Shown piece after piece: positions 18,043-26,454 of a stretch of 64,000 nucleotides of DNA (the first letter of the stretch is position 1; each line of letters begins with the position of its first letter). The notes under the pieces were generated by a model. That model had not been told where the DNA came from. It did not search any database and was given only the letters and a program-made list of their open reading frames with translations. Origin of the DNA: an uncultured Latescibacterota bacterium (GTDB lineage: Bacteria; Latescibacterota; UBA2968); the NCBI GenBank assembly GCA_951812755.1, contig OX638329.1, positions 5,605,563-5,669,562 of the forward strand, read 5' to 3'. The position numbers and the translations under genes were made by a program.

Positions 18043-18873
18043 TCATCTATCCGGCCATTTATACGCGACCTTTGCATTCTTCCAAAAATACTTCTCCAGC
18101 ACCGCGTCACCCTTTTGAGAAAAATAATCATACACAAGGCGTTGCGCCTCAGCAGGGGTGCGCTTGCTGCGTTCGAGAACCGGCCAATCACTGCCGTAAA
18201 TCACGCGATCTTCGCCAAAAAGATCCCAGAGCGCGTCGATCAAATAAATATAAAAATCGAGATCTGTGGGCGCCGGAACAACCTGACAGCGCAAATCCAT
18301 CAGACCCGACACCTTGCAAAAAATATTGGGCTGTTCCGCGGCTTTTTGCATAAGCTCCAAACGCTCGGGCGCGATGGGATTGCCATCTGCCGGAACATTG
18401 CCGCAGTGATTGATCACAATGCGGAGATCGGGCAATCGACGCGCGATTTCCACAACCGCATCGCTGATCCCCGAATCGAGTTCGAGATCGTATTCGACGA
18501 GCTTCTCAAAAGCACCCGCCATCTCGCCCAAATCTTCGCGCTCCCAGGGATGAGTGCGCGGGCGAATACCCAAAAAGAGCGGATTAGACGCCAGGCGATT
18601 GAGATGATCGCCAAAATCCTCAGCACGCGGATCGAGATTGCCAACCAGCCCCACGATAAACGGATCATCCTCAATTACATCGAGCACCCACTGGTTGTCT
18701 TCAACCCATGTACTCGCCTCGACAATAATAGCCCCCGTAACACCTTCAGACGCGACCAACGCTCTGTAGTCTTCGGGCATAACCCGGCGATAGATCTCGT
18801 CATCCGGCTCGGGAAAAGGCACACCCTCTGGGCGAGTGGGATCGTAAATATGGATATGCGTATCAATAATCAT
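18043..18873 (-). CDS. Amidohydrolase family 2 (COG3618-type metal hydrolase)
   Basis: A 276-residue TIM-barrel amidohydrolase. The metal motif HxH is in MIIDTHIHIYDP, a later histidine is in IVINHCGNVP, and the closing acid is in RVIYGSDWPV. Such enzymes hydrolyse lactones or decarboxylate aromatic acids. The pairing with the downstream TauD oxygenase suggests a small catabolic unit; the substrate cannot be named. Confidence 0.83.
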   Translation of the reverse strand: MIIDTHIHIYDPTRPEGVPFPEPDDEIYRRVMPEDYRALVASEGVTGAIIVEASTWVEDNQWVLDVIEDDPFIVGLVGNLDPRAEDFGDHLNRLASNPLFLGIRPRTHPWEREDLGEMAGAFEKLVEYDLELDSGISDAVVEIARRLPDLRIVINHCGNVPADGNPIAPERLELMQKAAEQPNIFCKVSGLMDLRCQVVPAPTDLDFYIYLIDALWDLFGEDRVIYGSDWPVLERSKRTPAEAQRLVYDYFSQKGDAVLEKYFWKNAKVAYKWPDR

Positions 18874-18884
18874 TCATTACCCCT

Positions 18885-19766
18885 TTATAATGCAACTTCT
18901 TCTACATCCATATGCTCGCGCAACCGCCCAAGCGCGCGATCTTTGAGCTGGCGCACGCGCTCGCGGCTAATATGAAAACGCTTACCCACTTGCTCCAGCG
19001 ATTCTGCGTGATCAACATCCAGGCCAAAATAGCGGTTGATAATCTCGGCTTCGCGCTCGGGCAAATCGGCCAGGCCCTTGTGCAAAAGATCGCGCAATCG
19101 GCTGGCATGCACATCCTCATCTGGCTGGGGTGCATCATCGGGAACAACATCGGCAAACCGGCGGTCCCCATCTTCATATACCGGGCTGTCGAGTGAGACA
19201 GATGCGCGGCTCGTTTGAAGTGCCTTATGCACCCGTCGGGTTGAAAAATCGGTTTCTGAAGCCAACTCGTCAATAGTGGGAACGCGACCGTATTCTTGTG
19301 AAAGTGCTGCGAACACTTTGTTGAGCATATCGCGATCATCTATTTGATTGACCGGAAATGCAATCGGATGCGTCTGCCGATTGAGCGCAGAGAGCATGGC
19401 CTGGCGAATCCACCACACCGCATAAGTGATAAACTTGTACCCGCGTTCGGGATCATAAGTTTGGGTAGCGCGTATAAGACCCATATTGCCCTCGGCAATG
19501 AGATCGGAAAGGGGCAATCCGCGCCCCGTATATTCGCCAGCCACGCGCACAACAAAGCGCAAATTGGCTGTAATGAGATGATTCAGCGCCTTTTGATCGC
19601 CCTTGCGCGCAGCATTTATAGCTTTGACCTCGTCTTCGCGGGAAAGCGGGGTATATTTGCGAATATCGCGCAAATAAAGATCTGTAAGCTGTGCCTGCGA
19701 AGAATCCCCCAAAGGGGAATCACTTCCATTTAAGGATTCTGCTGATTTTTTTAATTCTTTTTTCAT
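18885..19766 (-). CDS. RNA polymerase sigma-70 factor (group 2-like)
   Basis: A 293-residue sigma factor. Region 1.2 is LTDLYLRDIRKYTPLSREDE; region 2 includes NLRFVVRVAGEYTGRGLPL, DLIAEGNMGLIRA and KFITYAVWWIRQAM; region 3 follows; and region 4 is ISRERVRQLKDRALGRLREH. Region 1.1 is absent and the N-terminus is a short polar stretch, so it is an RpoS/RpoD-like alternative factor, not a full primary sigma. The start at 19766 overlaps the MerR gene's stop by 4 bp (ATGA), which indicates translational coupling and probably autoregulated co-expression with that regulator. Confidence 0.88.
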   Translation of the reverse strand: MKKELKKSAESLNGSDSPLGDSSQAQLTDLYLRDIRKYTPLSREDEVKAINAARKGDQKALNHLITANLRFVVRVAGEYTGRGLPLSDLIAEGNMGLIRATQTYDPERGYKFITYAVWWIRQAMLSALNRQTHPIAFPVNQIDDRDMLNKVFAALSQEYGRVPTIDELASETDFSTRRVHKALQTSRASVSLDSPVYEDGDRRFADVVPDDAPQPDEDVHASRLRDLLHKGLADLPEREAEIINRYFGLDVDHAESLEQVGKRFHISRERVRQLKDRALGRLREHMDVEEVAL

Positions 19767-20269
19767 AGTTTTAATTCCAGTGTCTCGGCAGTTGATGGGG
19801 AGTGAAAAAATGGTACGGACTGACACGTCGGTTGGTTGAGCGTTTGACACGCTGGACAGAGACGCTCTTCAACTCTGAGATCACAGGGCAAACACGCGCA
19901 GATACTGGCTATGGTTTGGGTCAGCGTTTCGCGTATGTGCTTGTAGTGTTCAATCTGTTCTTCAACTTCACGAAGACGGCCATTGAGATCTTCGAGAATA
20001 TCATGCGCGAGTTCGCCTGCGGTTTTGTGTTTTTCTCGTTTGTCAATAATGACCTTGATATGTTCGAGATCAAATTCCATCTCTTTCAGACTCAAGATCA
20101 TGCGCAACCGCGCAAGCTGCTCGTGAGAATAACATCGAAAACCACCGCTACTTCGACATTCGGGATATATCAGACCCATCTCTTCGTAATAGCGCACTGT
20201 GCGGGTGGTCGTGCCAGCTTCTTTTGCCAATTTCCCAATATGCATCAAACCATCATTGCATTTTGACAC
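19763..20269 (-). CDS. Cysteine-rich MerR-family regulator
   Basis: A 168-residue regulator starting at GTG after GAGGTG. Residues 8-75 are the winged helix (IGKLAKEAGTTTRTVRYYEE, MGLIYPECRSSGGFRCY). A long dimerisation helix follows, then a C-terminal cysteine cluster: CACLPC, then CPAC and a further Cys near 150. That pattern suggests metal or redox sensing, as in ZntR- or SoxR-like proteins, but the ligand is unknown. It is coupled to the sigma factor gene downstream. Two near-identical operator dyads flank its promoter. Confidence 0.85.
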   Translation of the reverse strand: MSKCNDGLMHIGKLAKEAGTTTRTVRYYEEMGLIYPECRSSGGFRCYSHEQLARLRMILSLKEMEFDLEHIKVIIDKREKHKTAGELAHDILEDLNGRLREVEEQIEHYKHIRETLTQTIASICACLPCDLRVEERLCPACQTLNQPTCQSVPFFHSPSTAETLELKL

Positions 20270-20304
20270 AACAAATCACCTCGTTTCTATAAGCGGAACA
20301 GGCA

Positions 20305-20393
20305 AACTTTGACGTTACGTTAAAGTTGGACGAAAAAATATACCTTAACACAACATCAATGTCAACGAAAAACTTTGACGTTACGTTAAGGTT
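20305..20393 (-). promoter_or_regulatory. Promoter and paired MerR-type operators of the merR-sigma operon
   Basis: On the minus strand TTGACA (20365-20360), a 17-base spacer and TATATT (20342-20337) form a near-consensus sigma-70 promoter. Two near-identical 23-bp dyads of the type AACTTTGACGT-TACGTTAAAGTT lie at 20305-20327, downstream of the -10, and at 20371-20393, upstream of the -35, with centres 66 bp apart. Classical MerR operators lie between -35 and -10, so this layout is unusual and fits looping or simple repression. Confidence 0.75.
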
Positions 20394-20427
20394 GGGAATC
20401 AGCTATCAGTCCGTCCTGCTTCCACCT

Positions 20428-20467
20428 CTTAATTCTCAATTTTTAATTTTTAATTTTTAATTCTCAA
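20428..20467. repeat. Dispersed AT-rich repeat, copy 3
   Basis: Runs of ATTTTTAATT units that touch the 3' end of the AICAR transformylase gene, whose stop codon lies at its border. Confidence 0.55.
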
Positions 20468-21639
20468 TGGTGAAACAAACGCACCCCGGTCATAACCAGA
20501 AGCATACCGTATTCATCACAGGCTGCGATGACATCGTCGTCGCGCACTGAACCTCCGGTCTCAACCACGTATTTGACACCCGTACGAGCGGCGCGATCAA
20601 TATTGTCTCGAAAGGGAATAAACGCATCGGAACTGAGCACAATCTCGTCCATCTGCCCAATCCACGCTCGCCTCGCATCCTCGCTCAAAGGCAGAGGCAC
20701 AGTATCGAAACACGCTTCCCAAACCCGACGTTCCTCACGAGTCATATTACCACGCAAATAGGCTTCAATAGCATTGATCTTTTCAGGGCGTTTGAGACCT
20801 CTTCTAAATTCGAAACCGAGAATATCCGGATGCTGACGCAAGTACCACGCTTCGGCCTTCCCCGCGGCAATGTCCGTACAGGCCAGGCGATTTTGCTGCC
20901 CCGCGCCATTGCCGATAACCTGCCCATCAAAGGCAAAACACATCGAATTGGATTGCGTGTACTTAAGAGCAATAGTCGCCAGGAGCATATCGCGCTGTGC
21001 TTCGGGCGAAACCTCTTTATTCTTTGTCACAATATTCGTTAAAATATCTGTACTAATAGCTTTGGCATTGCGCGTCTGTTCCAGAAAAACGCCGAAAACA
21101 TCGCGAGTCTCCGGGCCAGAAGGTGCGTATGATTCATCCATCTGGAGAATGACATAACTGCCACCTTTTTTTCTCTTGAGAATATCGAACGCCTCCGGTT
21201 GATACCCCGGCGCAATAATACCATCGGACACTTCGCGACTGAGCAAGCGCGCAGTCGGTTGATCCACCTCATCGCTTAAAGCCACCCAATCGCCAAAAGA
21301 GGAAAGCCTATCCGCACCCCGAGCGCGGGCATAAGCCGTAGCCAGAGGCGAAAGATCGAGATCATCGACAAAAAACGCCCTTTGCAGCGCATCGGAAATG
21401 GGAACCGCAACAGCCGCACCGGCAGGGCTTAAGTGTTTGAAAGAAGCAGCCGCAGGCAAATTGATTACCTCTTTAAGCTCACGCACGAGTTGCCATGAAT
21501 TGAGCGCGTCGAGCAAATTAATATAACCCGGTGCGCCATTGAGCACCGCGAAAGGCAATTTGCCATCGGAAGAGTACGCACGTGCATCAGATTGATGCGG
21601 ATTGCAACCATAGCGAAGAATCAATCCATCTTGAGACAT
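20464..21639 (-). CDS. purH: Stand-alone AICAR transformylase (PurH C-terminal-type domain)
   Basis: A 391-residue phosphoribosylaminoimidazolecarboxamide formyltransferase without the usual N-terminal MGS/IMP cyclohydrolase domain; usual bifunctional PurH is over 500 residues. The start at 21639 follows AAGGAT and gives MSQDGLILRYGCNPHQ, the expected domain opening. The catalytic Lys68-His69 pair lies in SFKHLSPAGAA. Other marks are YTQSNSMCFAFDGQVIGNGAGQQ and SSDAFIPFRDNID. It transfers a formyl group from 10-formyl-THF to AICAR; the final cyclisation must be encoded elsewhere. A ZTP riboswitch controls it. Confidence 0.88.
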   Translation of the reverse strand: MSQDGLILRYGCNPHQSDARAYSSDGKLPFAVLNGAPGYINLLDALNSWQLVRELKEVINLPAAASFKHLSPAGAAVAVPISDALQRAFFVDDLDLSPLATAYARARGADRLSSFGDWVALSDEVDQPTARLLSREVSDGIIAPGYQPEAFDILKRKKGGSYVILQMDESYAPSGPETRDVFGVFLEQTRNAKAISTDILTNIVTKNKEVSPEAQRDMLLATIALKYTQSNSMCFAFDGQVIGNGAGQQNRLACTDIAAGKAEAWYLRQHPDILGFEFRRGLKRPEKINAIEAYLRGNMTREERRVWEACFDTVPLPLSEDARRAWIGQMDEIVLSSDAFIPFRDNIDRAARTGVKYVVETGGSVRDDDVIAACDEYGMLLVMTGVRLFHH

Positions 21640-21664
21640 AAGACAATCCTTTTGAAAAAAACTA

Positions 21665-21694
21665 AAAAAGCCCAATCCTATAGCGGATTGAGCC
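21665..21694 (-). terminator. Riboswitch expression-platform terminator
   Basis: On the minus strand GCTCAATCC pairs with GGATTGGGC across a short loop and is followed by TTTTTT. It begins inside the last conserved aptamer segment, so ligand binding and terminator folding would exclude each other. Confidence 0.85.
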
Positions 21695-21772
21695 CAGGCG
21701 ATCGACCCCTTGAATTTTAGTTCTAACGCTCCCTTCCGGTTATTTCCGGATATTCGCCAGTTGCGTCAGATA
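21692..21772 (-). promoter_or_regulatory. ZTP (pfl) riboswitch
   Basis: The minus strand carries the conserved ZTP-aptamer parts in order: GACGCAACTGGCG (ACTGGCG at 21761-21755), a hairpin TCCGG...CCGGA, GGGAGCG at 21733-21727, a linker, and CGCCTGGGC at 21700-21692. The last segment overlaps the terminator stem. ZTP riboswitches sense ZMP/ZTP, the substrate that builds up when 10-formyl-THF is short, and turn on purH-type genes. The gene below is exactly that enzyme. Confidence 0.88.
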
Positions 21773-21786
21773 ATATTAGTAAAACC

Positions 21787-21815
21787 AATATAACAGCAGG
21801 CTACATATATGTCAA
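21787..21815 (-). promoter_or_regulatory. Sigma-70 promoter of the riboswitch-purH transcript
   Basis: TTGACA (21815-21810), a 17-base spacer and TATATT (21792-21787) on the minus strand, ending about 15 bases before the aptamer. The boxes are identical to those of the merR-sigma promoter at 20337-20365. Confidence 0.8.
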
Positions 21816-21852
21816 CAGCAGTCAGCAGTCAGTTGTCTGTCCACCCAACCTA

Positions 21853-21887
21853 TCCCCAATTTTTAATTCTTAATTCTTAATTCTTCA
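21853..21887. repeat. Dispersed AT-rich repeat, copy 4
   Basis: CCCCAATTTTTAATTC followed by TTAATTC units. It overlaps the 3' end of the AAA ATPase gene and encodes its last residues RIKN and its stop. Confidence 0.6.
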
Positions 21888-23080
21888 CTCCCCGACACAA
21901 TTTGTGTCGCACCTGTTTCAGTAGTCACAAAACAGAGCAATTGCTCCGGATCAGCCAGGTCGAGAACAACGGGCGAATGCGTGGTGGTCAAAATTTGGGC
22001 ACGCGCTTTGTCCTCATTCTGTGCTACAGCACTAAATGCTTTGAAAACCGCTTCTACCGCGCCAGAATGAAGACCGTTTTCCGGAACTTCGAACAAACAT
22101 ATCCCATCGCCATCGGGCGCATAAACCAGCAATGTTAGAGCCAGCAATCGCAGGGTTCCATCGGACAACATCCACGACGGTGTTTCGAGATCATTGTGGT
22201 GCTTGACCACCAGATAGCAGTGTTGATCTTCGGGACGCACAACCGTATAAATAGTGGATAAACCCGGCAAAACAGTGCGCAACAGCGCCAGCCAGGCTGC
22301 ATGCTTGCTCGGCTCATTCTCTTTCAGAGCAGCAACCACCCAGGGTAGATTGGCACCATCGGATAACAGCGTGCGCGGTTGCCCTGGTGGACTGGGGAGG
22401 CGAATGCGTTCGCCGTTGAGATCGAATTTGTGAATACCGTATGAAAGAACGTGTTTGAGCCATGTTGCGATGGGAAAACGCGATTCATCTTCGGGCAAAT
22501 TGCCCAGAGCTGAACGCCTCGCGCCGAGTTTGAAAGAAGGATCCCATCCCGCACCGGATTCATCGTAAAATTTATCATTTCCACCAGGCACTTTATTGAC
22601 AATGGTTTTGACGCCGCGCAGCCTGGGCGTCGCCAGAGTTTGCGGTGTGGGCTTATCTACGGCAAAAAGCGATTCTTGAACGGCGCGATCATCTCGCTGA
22701 ATATCTGTGAGCAAAAGCACCCGCTCGGAGAGAATCCCAACTTCACTGTCTTCTTCGGTCACGCCAATAGCGATTTCGTATCGACACCGCGAAAAATCCC
22801 GATCTGAAAACAGATTGGATTCGTGCGCAGGCACAGCCAATTCAACAGCGATTTCAAATCGATCTGCAAAACCATGCCAGGTCAGATCGCGTAAATCACT
22901 CGCCCGGTTGTAAATAGCTGCATCGAAGCCATCGCGCACAAAATCCCCCAAAAACGCAATAGCGTCGAGAAAAGTCGTCTTACCGCTGCCATTGGCACCA
23001 ACCAGCATGTGGAAAGGTGTGAGATCCTGTTCGATATGACGCAAACACTGATAATAAAGGGTTTCAAGACGCTGGATCAT
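21863..23080 (-). CDS. AAA_21-type predicted ATPase (COG4637-like)
   Basis: A 405-residue SMC/ABC-like ATPase. The start at 23080 follows AGGAG; an upstream frame extension of 24 residues is rejected. Walker A is GANGSGKTT at 28-36, the signature region is LSDGTLRLLALTLLVY, Walker B is ICLFEVPENGLHSGAVEAVF, with Val in place of the usual second acid after Glu, and the switch is TTTHSPVVLDL. It resembles the ATPase halves of OLD- or Gabija-like proteins but has no nuclease partner beside it. The last four residues come from a dispersed repeat. Confidence 0.82.
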   Translation of the reverse strand: MIQRLETLYYQCLRHIEQDLTPFHMLVGANGSGKTTFLDAIAFLGDFVRDGFDAAIYNRASDLRDLTWHGFADRFEIAVELAVPAHESNLFSDRDFSRCRYEIAIGVTEEDSEVGILSERVLLLTDIQRDDRAVQESLFAVDKPTPQTLATPRLRGVKTIVNKVPGGNDKFYDESGAGWDPSFKLGARRSALGNLPEDESRFPIATWLKHVLSYGIHKFDLNGERIRLPSPPGQPRTLLSDGANLPWVVAALKENEPSKHAAWLALLRTVLPGLSTIYTVVRPEDQHCYLVVKHHNDLETPSWMLSDGTLRLLALTLLVYAPDGDGICLFEVPENGLHSGAVEAVFKAFSAVAQNEDKARAQILTTTHSPVVLDLADPEQLLCFVTTETGATQIVSGSEELRIKN

Positions 23081-23142
23081 GTGGAACTCCTGTATTAAGT
23101 TAGGAGCATAGTACATGACAGAAAGAGAGGCGTCAAGCGGAA

Positions 23143-23877
23143 ATGCAATCAAAAAAAACAGTCTTGATCACCGGTGCAACTGATGGGATTGGTCGGGCAC
23201 TTGCAAAAATCTATCGGACGCGCGGAGAACGGTTGGTAATGGTGGGCAGGCGCGCACTGAGCGCACTCAATGATCCGTTATACACCAAAGACACATATTG
23301 TCGTGCAGACCTATCGCAGAACGATTGTGCAAATCGGGTATGCGAATTTCTGAACGCGCAAAAAATCGACACCATAGATCTGGCGATTCAGAATGCTGGC
23401 ACCGGATATTTCGGATCCATCGCAGAGCAAAATGCGGAGAGCATTCGAGACATCGTATCAGTCAACCTCCTGGCACCCTTACGCTTGACACACGCCCTGA
23501 TTCCATACCTGAAAAAAACCAATGGAAAACTCGTATTGATCGGCTCAATCACACATGCCTTTCCCTGTCCCGATTACGCCGTATATGCCGCGAGCAAAGA
23601 AGCCCTCAACACCCTGGGACGCAATTTGCAAATCGAGGGCGACATAAATGTACAGATCATTCATCCGGGTGCAACACGCACGGGATTGCATCGAAAAATT
23701 GGCATGGACAACGAAAAGACAAAGGGATTTCCACCGGCAGAACGGGTCGCCAAAAAAATCACACAGGCGATAGATGGACGGCGTTTTATCGCGACAATTG
23801 GATGGCGAAACGCATGGGCGCGATTTTTGGGGCGCTATTGCGAAGGCATAGTCAACGCCATGGTGCGTGCAACGTGA
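23143..23877 (+). CDS. Short-chain dehydrogenase/reductase
   Basis: A 244-residue SDR. The NAD(P) motif is TGATDGIG at 10-17, NAG lies in IQNAGTGYFG, and the catalytic Tyr-x-x-x-Lys is in YAVYAASKEAL with the Ser in LIGSITHAF. The substrate is unknown. Its stop overlaps the GTG of the next SDR by 4 bp. Confidence 0.85.
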   Translation: MQSKKTVLITGATDGIGRALAKIYRTRGERLVMVGRRALSALNDPLYTKDTYCRADLSQNDCANRVCEFLNAQKIDTIDLAIQNAGTGYFGSIAEQNAESIRDIVSVNLLAPLRLTHALIPYLKKTNGKLVLIGSITHAFPCPDYAVYAASKEALNTLGRNLQIEGDINVQIIHPGATRTGLHRKIGMDNEKTKGFPPAERVAKKITQAIDGRRFIATIGWRNAWARFLGRYCEGIVNAMVRAT

Positions 23878-24620
23878 AACACGCGGTCATTACAGGCGCA
23901 GCGGCTGGAATCGGCAAAGCACTTGCCCACCGCTTTGCACAGGCGGGACATGCCATAACGGGCGTGGATATAGATACCTCGGGCGCAGCGAGAGTCGAAC
24001 GAGAACTGGATGCGCGATTTGTCATTGCAGACCTGCGTTCTGAAGCGGACATCGCGCGAGTTCTCACCAAACTAACCCAGGAAAAACCGATTGACGTATT
24101 GATCCACAACGCGGGCATCAACGCCGTGGGGCGATTTCCCGACATAGACATAGAAAATCATGAACACGTAATCGCGGTGAACCTCTACGCACCGATGCTA
24201 CTCACCGCGGCATTGCTAAAAGCCGACCTGATCGCAAAAGGCGCGTCCATAGTCTTCATCTCCTCTCTTTCCCACTACACGAGCTATCCGGGTGCTGCAA
24301 CTTATGCTGCGACCAAAAGCGGATTAGCCTCCTATGCACGCAGTTTATCCATCGCCCTTGCACCGCAGAATATTCACATCATGACAGTTTTCCCTGGCCC
24401 AACGCGCACAGCCCATGCGCGGCGTTACAGCCCGCACAACACACGCGAAGAAAAACGCATGCCACCCGAAAAATTGGCACACCACGTCTTTCGCGGCATA
24501 AAAAAGAAAAAGCACCTCATCGTACCAGGTGCTACCAACCGAATACTCGCCCTCCTGGGCAAAGGGTGCCCACCCCTGATGGAATACGCAATGCGTAAGG
24601 TGATTTTGGAAAAGTTGTAA
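23874..24620 (+). CDS. Short-chain dehydrogenase/reductase (second of a coupled pair)
   Basis: A 248-residue SDR starting at GTG 23874 within GTGA, overlapping the first SDR's stop; a much longer in-frame reading that crosses the first gene is rejected. Marks are TGAAAGIGKALAHRF, HNAGINAVGRF, FISSLSHYTSYPGAATYAATKSG with the YxxxK pair. The two SDRs are only moderately alike and may act in sequence or as a heteromer. Confidence 0.85.
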   Translation: MKHAVITGAAAGIGKALAHRFAQAGHAITGVDIDTSGAARVERELDARFVIADLRSEADIARVLTKLTQEKPIDVLIHNAGINAVGRFPDIDIENHEHVIAVNLYAPMLLTAALLKADLIAKGASIVFISSLSHYTSYPGAATYAATKSGLASYARSLSIALAPQNIHIMTVFPGPTRTAHARRYSPHNTREEKRMPPEKLAHHVFRGIKKKKHLIVPGATNRILALLGKGCPPLMEYAMRKVILEKL

Positions 24621-24628
24621 GAAGGTTC

Positions 24629-25585
24629 TTATCTATCCAGAGCCAGAAACTGCCGCACGTATTCGCCTTTAGGCGTCAACAGAGTAGTCACATCAACCAC
24701 ATTGGGCACCTGATCCATAATATTCTCACGGACCCGTTTAGCGATAGCGTGCCCTTCTGTTATCGTGATATTCGGATCGGCTTCTGCTGTTAATTCAACA
24801 TACAGGGCACCACCCATGGTCCGTATGCGAATATTGTGCGTAAACACGATGCCTTCTACCCCTTCCGCAGTCTCTTCAACCAGAGCCACCACCTGTAACG
24901 AAGGCGCGAAATCGATCAACTCTTTAACCGCGTTGCTCCCAACCTCCCAGGCACTGTGCAAAATCAGGCTCGCGATCACCATAGTGGTAATCTGATCGAT
25001 CAACCTGAAGGAAGGAAAATAAGACGAGATAAAAATACTCAGAAGAACTGCCAGCGCACTCGCAGCATCGGCCCGATAATGCCATGCTTTTGCGATCAGC
25101 ATGGGGCTGTTCAGGCGTATGCCCCTGCGCCGAGCAATGCGGCAAAGTGTTTCCTTGGCAATTATTGAAATGAGGATGATTGCAATGATGAGGAACACAT
25201 GACTTAAGCCACCTTCATCGCGGTCTATGGGGTGCTCGTGATCGTGATAGCCAAAAGCATCCATGATCAGTTCCACACTCACGTATGCGAGAAGAAAAGC
25301 CGCCAAAAGCGACAAAAGAGTTTCAATACGACGGCGACCGTAATGGAACCTCAAATCTTCACAGTCCTCCTCAGACTGCGATCCTATCAGCACGGCGACC
25401 CAGGCTATGACATCGGACACAATATCCGACAGGGAGTGAAGCCCCGAAGCAATCAATGGTAGGTAACCGGTAAAATTGCCGAGAACAATTTTTGTGGCAC
25501 TTAATATGGCGTTTGTGAATCCGCCTATAGTGATAATAGTAGTAGCTTCTCTAAGTCTGGTCTTTTCATTGTATTCTGCATGCAT
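24629..25585 (-). CDS. Cation diffusion facilitator (metal/proton antiporter)
   Basis: A 318-residue CDF exporter with about six hydrophobic spans and a cytoplasmic C-terminal domain. The two metal sites are visible as HSLSD (His50, Asp54) and HYRAD near residue 170. A histidine-acid loop (GYHDHEHPIDRDEGG) lies between spans. It probably exports Zn2+, Fe2+ or Mn2+. It converges on the SDR pair with a gap of 8 bp and lies near several His-rich proteins to the right. Confidence 0.88.
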   Translation of the reverse strand: MHAEYNEKTRLREATTIITIGGFTNAILSATKIVLGNFTGYLPLIASGLHSLSDIVSDVIAWVAVLIGSQSEEDCEDLRFHYGRRRIETLLSLLAAFLLAYVSVELIMDAFGYHDHEHPIDRDEGGLSHVFLIIAIILISIIAKETLCRIARRRGIRLNSPMLIAKAWHYRADAASALAVLLSIFISSYFPSFRLIDQITTMVIASLILHSAWEVGSNAVKELIDFAPSLQVVALVEETAEGVEGIVFTHNIRIRTMGGALYVELTAEADPNITITEGHAIAKRVRENIMDQVPNVVDVTTLLTPKGEYVRQFLALDR

Positions 25586-25607
25586 AACACCTGTACCTCT
25601 GTAACAG

Positions 25608-26318
25608 CTATCGTTTTTTTCCTACAAAAAAAGGACCCAACGAATCGACATAAAGTGCGGTTTGCTGGGTTTTTCTCATATCCTGCACAACGCGAGAGAG
25701 CGGATAGAGTTCTGCACCGATCAAACCAATGATAAAATCATTGTCATTGGCATCGAGGCCATAGCTGGCCAGTCGAATATCGTGCGCATAATCTTCGCGT
25801 CCATAAGCGCGTCCGATAGAAGCGTGCTCCATCAAAATTTTGCGCTGTTCCCTGTGATCGAGACGAGCAAAAGCCCCATTGCGACGCAGCGGGTACCACA
25901 TCGCCCAGGGCCATTCGGGATTGAGCACATTATCGCGCGGGCGGTCGATAAGAGCGTATTCGAGATCCGGCTCGTAACCCGTGGCATACGTGCGCCCGAG
26001 CATCGTGAGTTCAGGACGACGTGTATAGGAGACAAATGGATCGCTATTGAGCAACGCGCGAATATCAGTAACAAACAAATCCGGCGATTCAACTAAAAAA
26101 ACAATACCAATGCCGTAGGGATCGTGCGCATCGAGATAAAGCGCAACATCGAGACTGCTTTGATCGAGTGCCTCAGATACGGCATCGACATCCCCCACAC
26201 CCGTAAAAACCTGCAACTGCATATAAAGCCGCCGATCACTCGTTTGCGGTTTCCCATCAACAGGCGCGCCGTGTTCGAGGATATCGAGTTTTTCTTTTGA
26301 TTCAGTGGGATGATGCAT
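25608..26318 (-). CDS. Chlorite dismutase-like heme protein family (Cld/HemQ)
   Basis: A 236-residue protein. The start at 26318 follows AGGAG. The C-terminal half shows the Cld/coproheme decarboxylase pattern: MWYPLRRNGAFARLDHREQ, ILMEHASIGRAYGRE with the likely proximal heme His, and a closing block with LGPFFVGKK. Members decarboxylate coproheme to heme b or detoxify chlorite; the deciding distal residue was not assigned here. hemB lies elsewhere in the window. It is 22 bp upstream of the CDF gene and may be co-transcribed. Confidence 0.7.
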   Translation of the reverse strand: MHHPTESKEKLDILEHGAPVDGKPQTSDRRLYMQLQVFTGVGDVDAVSEALDQSSLDVALYLDAHDPYGIGIVFLVESPDLFVTDIRALLNSDPFVSYTRRPELTMLGRTYATGYEPDLEYALIDRPRDNVLNPEWPWAMWYPLRRNGAFARLDHREQRKILMEHASIGRAYGREDYAHDIRLASYGLDANDNDFIIGLIGAELYPLSRVVQDMRKTQQTALYVDSLGPFFVGKKR

Positions 26319-26391
26319 ATACAGACTCCTGATATTCAATGGATACACTTACCAAATTGTTGCTACTTGTGATTGCTCAATTTTTTCATCT

Positions 26392-26454
26392 TTAAAGAAC
26401 ACTACCCTCCAAATACCAGATCAAACCATGTGTATCGGTGACTGCACGAGTCAT
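26392..26454 (-). pseudogene. Remnant of a PIN-domain (VapC-like) toxin
   Basis: The ATG overlaps the antitoxin stop as ATGA (26454-26451). The frame reads MTRAVTDTHGLIWYLEG, the normal start of a PIN toxin with its first catalytic Asp, then stops after 20 residues. A shifted frame continues for about 14 codons (FFKDEKIEQSQ) before it stops. The rest of the toxin is missing. Confidence 0.65.

Noticed and set aside
20305-20393. Plus-strand promoter from the TTGACG in the operator dyads
   Set aside because: No -10 box at an acceptable spacing; the minus-strand TTGACA-N17-TATATT is far better.
23298-23873. Long 5' extension of the second SDR gene
   Set aside because: It is read out of frame through the first SDR and has no family resemblance; the GTG in GTGA fits a coupled start.
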